Shown here: one piece after another, positions 5,353 through 5,552 of the stretch
Position numbering within the stretch: position 1 is the stretch's first letter
How the letters are laid out: every line of letters starts with the position of its first letter
Assembly: GCA_015222855.1 (NCBI GenBank)
Contig: JADFWA010000091.1
Span: 1 to 5,552, forward strand
Reading direction: 5' to 3'
Length of the DNA: 5,552 nucleotides
Source of the DNA: Pseudomonadota bacterium
Lineage (GTDB): Bacteria; Desulfobacterota; Syntrophia; Syntrophales; JADFWA01
Program-made: the position numbers and the translations under genes
Notes under the pieces: generated by a model
What the model was told of the DNA's origin: nothing
Database searches by the model: none
What the model saw: the letters and a program-made list of their open reading frames with translations, nothing else

Positions 5353-5388
5353 TCCTCCCCCTTGATGGGAGGGCAGGGTGGGGGTGAA
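5353..5388. repeat. C/G-run hairpin repeat, copy 2
   Basis: This is the same element as 3143-3180, in the same orientation: both begin TCCTCCCCCTTGA and end GGTGGGGGTGAA, with a 2-base length difference between. Here the inner stem is weaker (CCTCCC 5354-5359 with GGGAGG 5367-5372), and the left outer arm TTCACCCC is missing. Confidence 0.7.
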
Positions 5389-5425
5389 TGAGTTACGAAA
5401 AAAAGTAATTTGGAAATGATAAAAT

Positions 5426-5552
5426 ATGATCGCTATTGTCGACTATCGCGCGGGCAATCTGACCAGTGTTGCCCGTGCACTCCATTTTCTTGAAAAACCT
5501 TGCCGGATTACCAGTGACCCGGATGAACTGCGAAAGGCGGACAGTATTATCT
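5426..5552 (+). CDS. hisH: Imidazole glycerol phosphate synthase glutamine amidotransferase subunit, N-terminal part
   Basis: The 42 complete codons to the window edge begin MIAIVDYRAGNLTSVARAL and continue to CRITSDPDELRKADSII. This is the HisH N-terminus: the first strand and DY.AGNL.SV oxyanion-side motif, then the ITSDP..L..AD block that precedes the PGVG segment. HisH hydrolyses glutamine and passes ammonia to HisF to form the imidazole ring in histidine synthesis. The catalytic cysteine, histidine and glutamate lie beyond the edge and cannot be checked. The ribosome binding site is weak (GGAAA, ending ten bases before the ATG). An ATG at 5416 is out of frame. Other his genes may follow. 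Confidence 0.93.
   Translation, partial: MIAIVDYRAGNLTSVARALHFLEKPCRITSDPDELRKADSII

Larger units (their letters stand above)
5300..5425. other. 126-base dapL-hisH gap with two hairpin repeats
   Basis: It holds two C/G-rich hairpins (5300-5342 and 5353-5388) followed by an AT-rich stretch leading into hisH. No promoter with both boxes at proper spacing is visible, so hisH could be read through from dapL or use an unrecognised signal. Confidence 0.6.

Noticed and set aside
5393..5425. hisH promoter (TTACGA and TAAAAT)
   Set aside because: The spacing is 21 bases and the putative -10 box touches the hisH ATG, leaving no transcript leader.

Overview
The window looks like a piece of chromosome from a bacterium of the Desulfobacterota (former Deltaproteobacteria), perhaps near the Syntrophia. 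This is an inference. It rests on the DapL-type aminotransferase next to dapF, the DUF456 and uncharacterised small proteins, moderate GC with AT-rich promoters, and intergenic gaps filled with C/G-run hairpin repeats and a GTCATTGCG-type palindrome of a kind I associate with such genomes. No 16S or other phylogenetic marker is present, so the assignment is tentative.

Layout. Positions 1-1091 hold a tight minus-strand cluster read right to left: a 127-residue uncharacterised soluble protein (708-1091), a 128-residue uncharacterised protein with a faint ADP-ribosyltransferase-fold look (301-687), and the N-terminal part of a DUF456 membrane protein (1-287, running off the left edge). Gaps are 20 and 13 bases. 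Positions 1092-1527 are a 436-base divergent intergenic region. It carries a large nested inverted repeat (about 1190-1435) and a convincing sigma70-type promoter (1445-1474) for guaA.

On the plus strand follow guaA (GMP synthetase, 1528-3072), dapF (diaminopimelate epimerase, 3253-4071), dapL (LL-diaminopimelate aminotransferase, best start TTG at 4133, to 5299) and the first 42 codons of hisH (5426 to the edge). dapL and dapF catalyse consecutive steps: tetrahydrodipicolinate to LL-diaminopimelate, then to meso-diaminopimelate for peptidoglycan and lysine. guaA and hisH are both glutamine-amidotransferase enzymes of nucleotide and histidine synthesis. The plus-strand block is therefore housekeeping biosynthesis, not a mobile or defence island.

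The non-coding DNA is the more unusual part. Both larger plus-strand gaps (3073-3252 and 5300-5425) contain C/G-run hairpins, including one element repeated in the same orientation on either side of dapF-dapL. The 34- to 61-base dapF-dapL junction is a five-unit heptamer repeat that also encodes a 12-codon mini-ORF joined to dapF by TAATG and to an in-frame dapL ATG by TGATG. I did not find a clear new multi-gene system. The best candidates for a second look are this junction, the nested palindrome and the two uncharacterised minus-strand genes.
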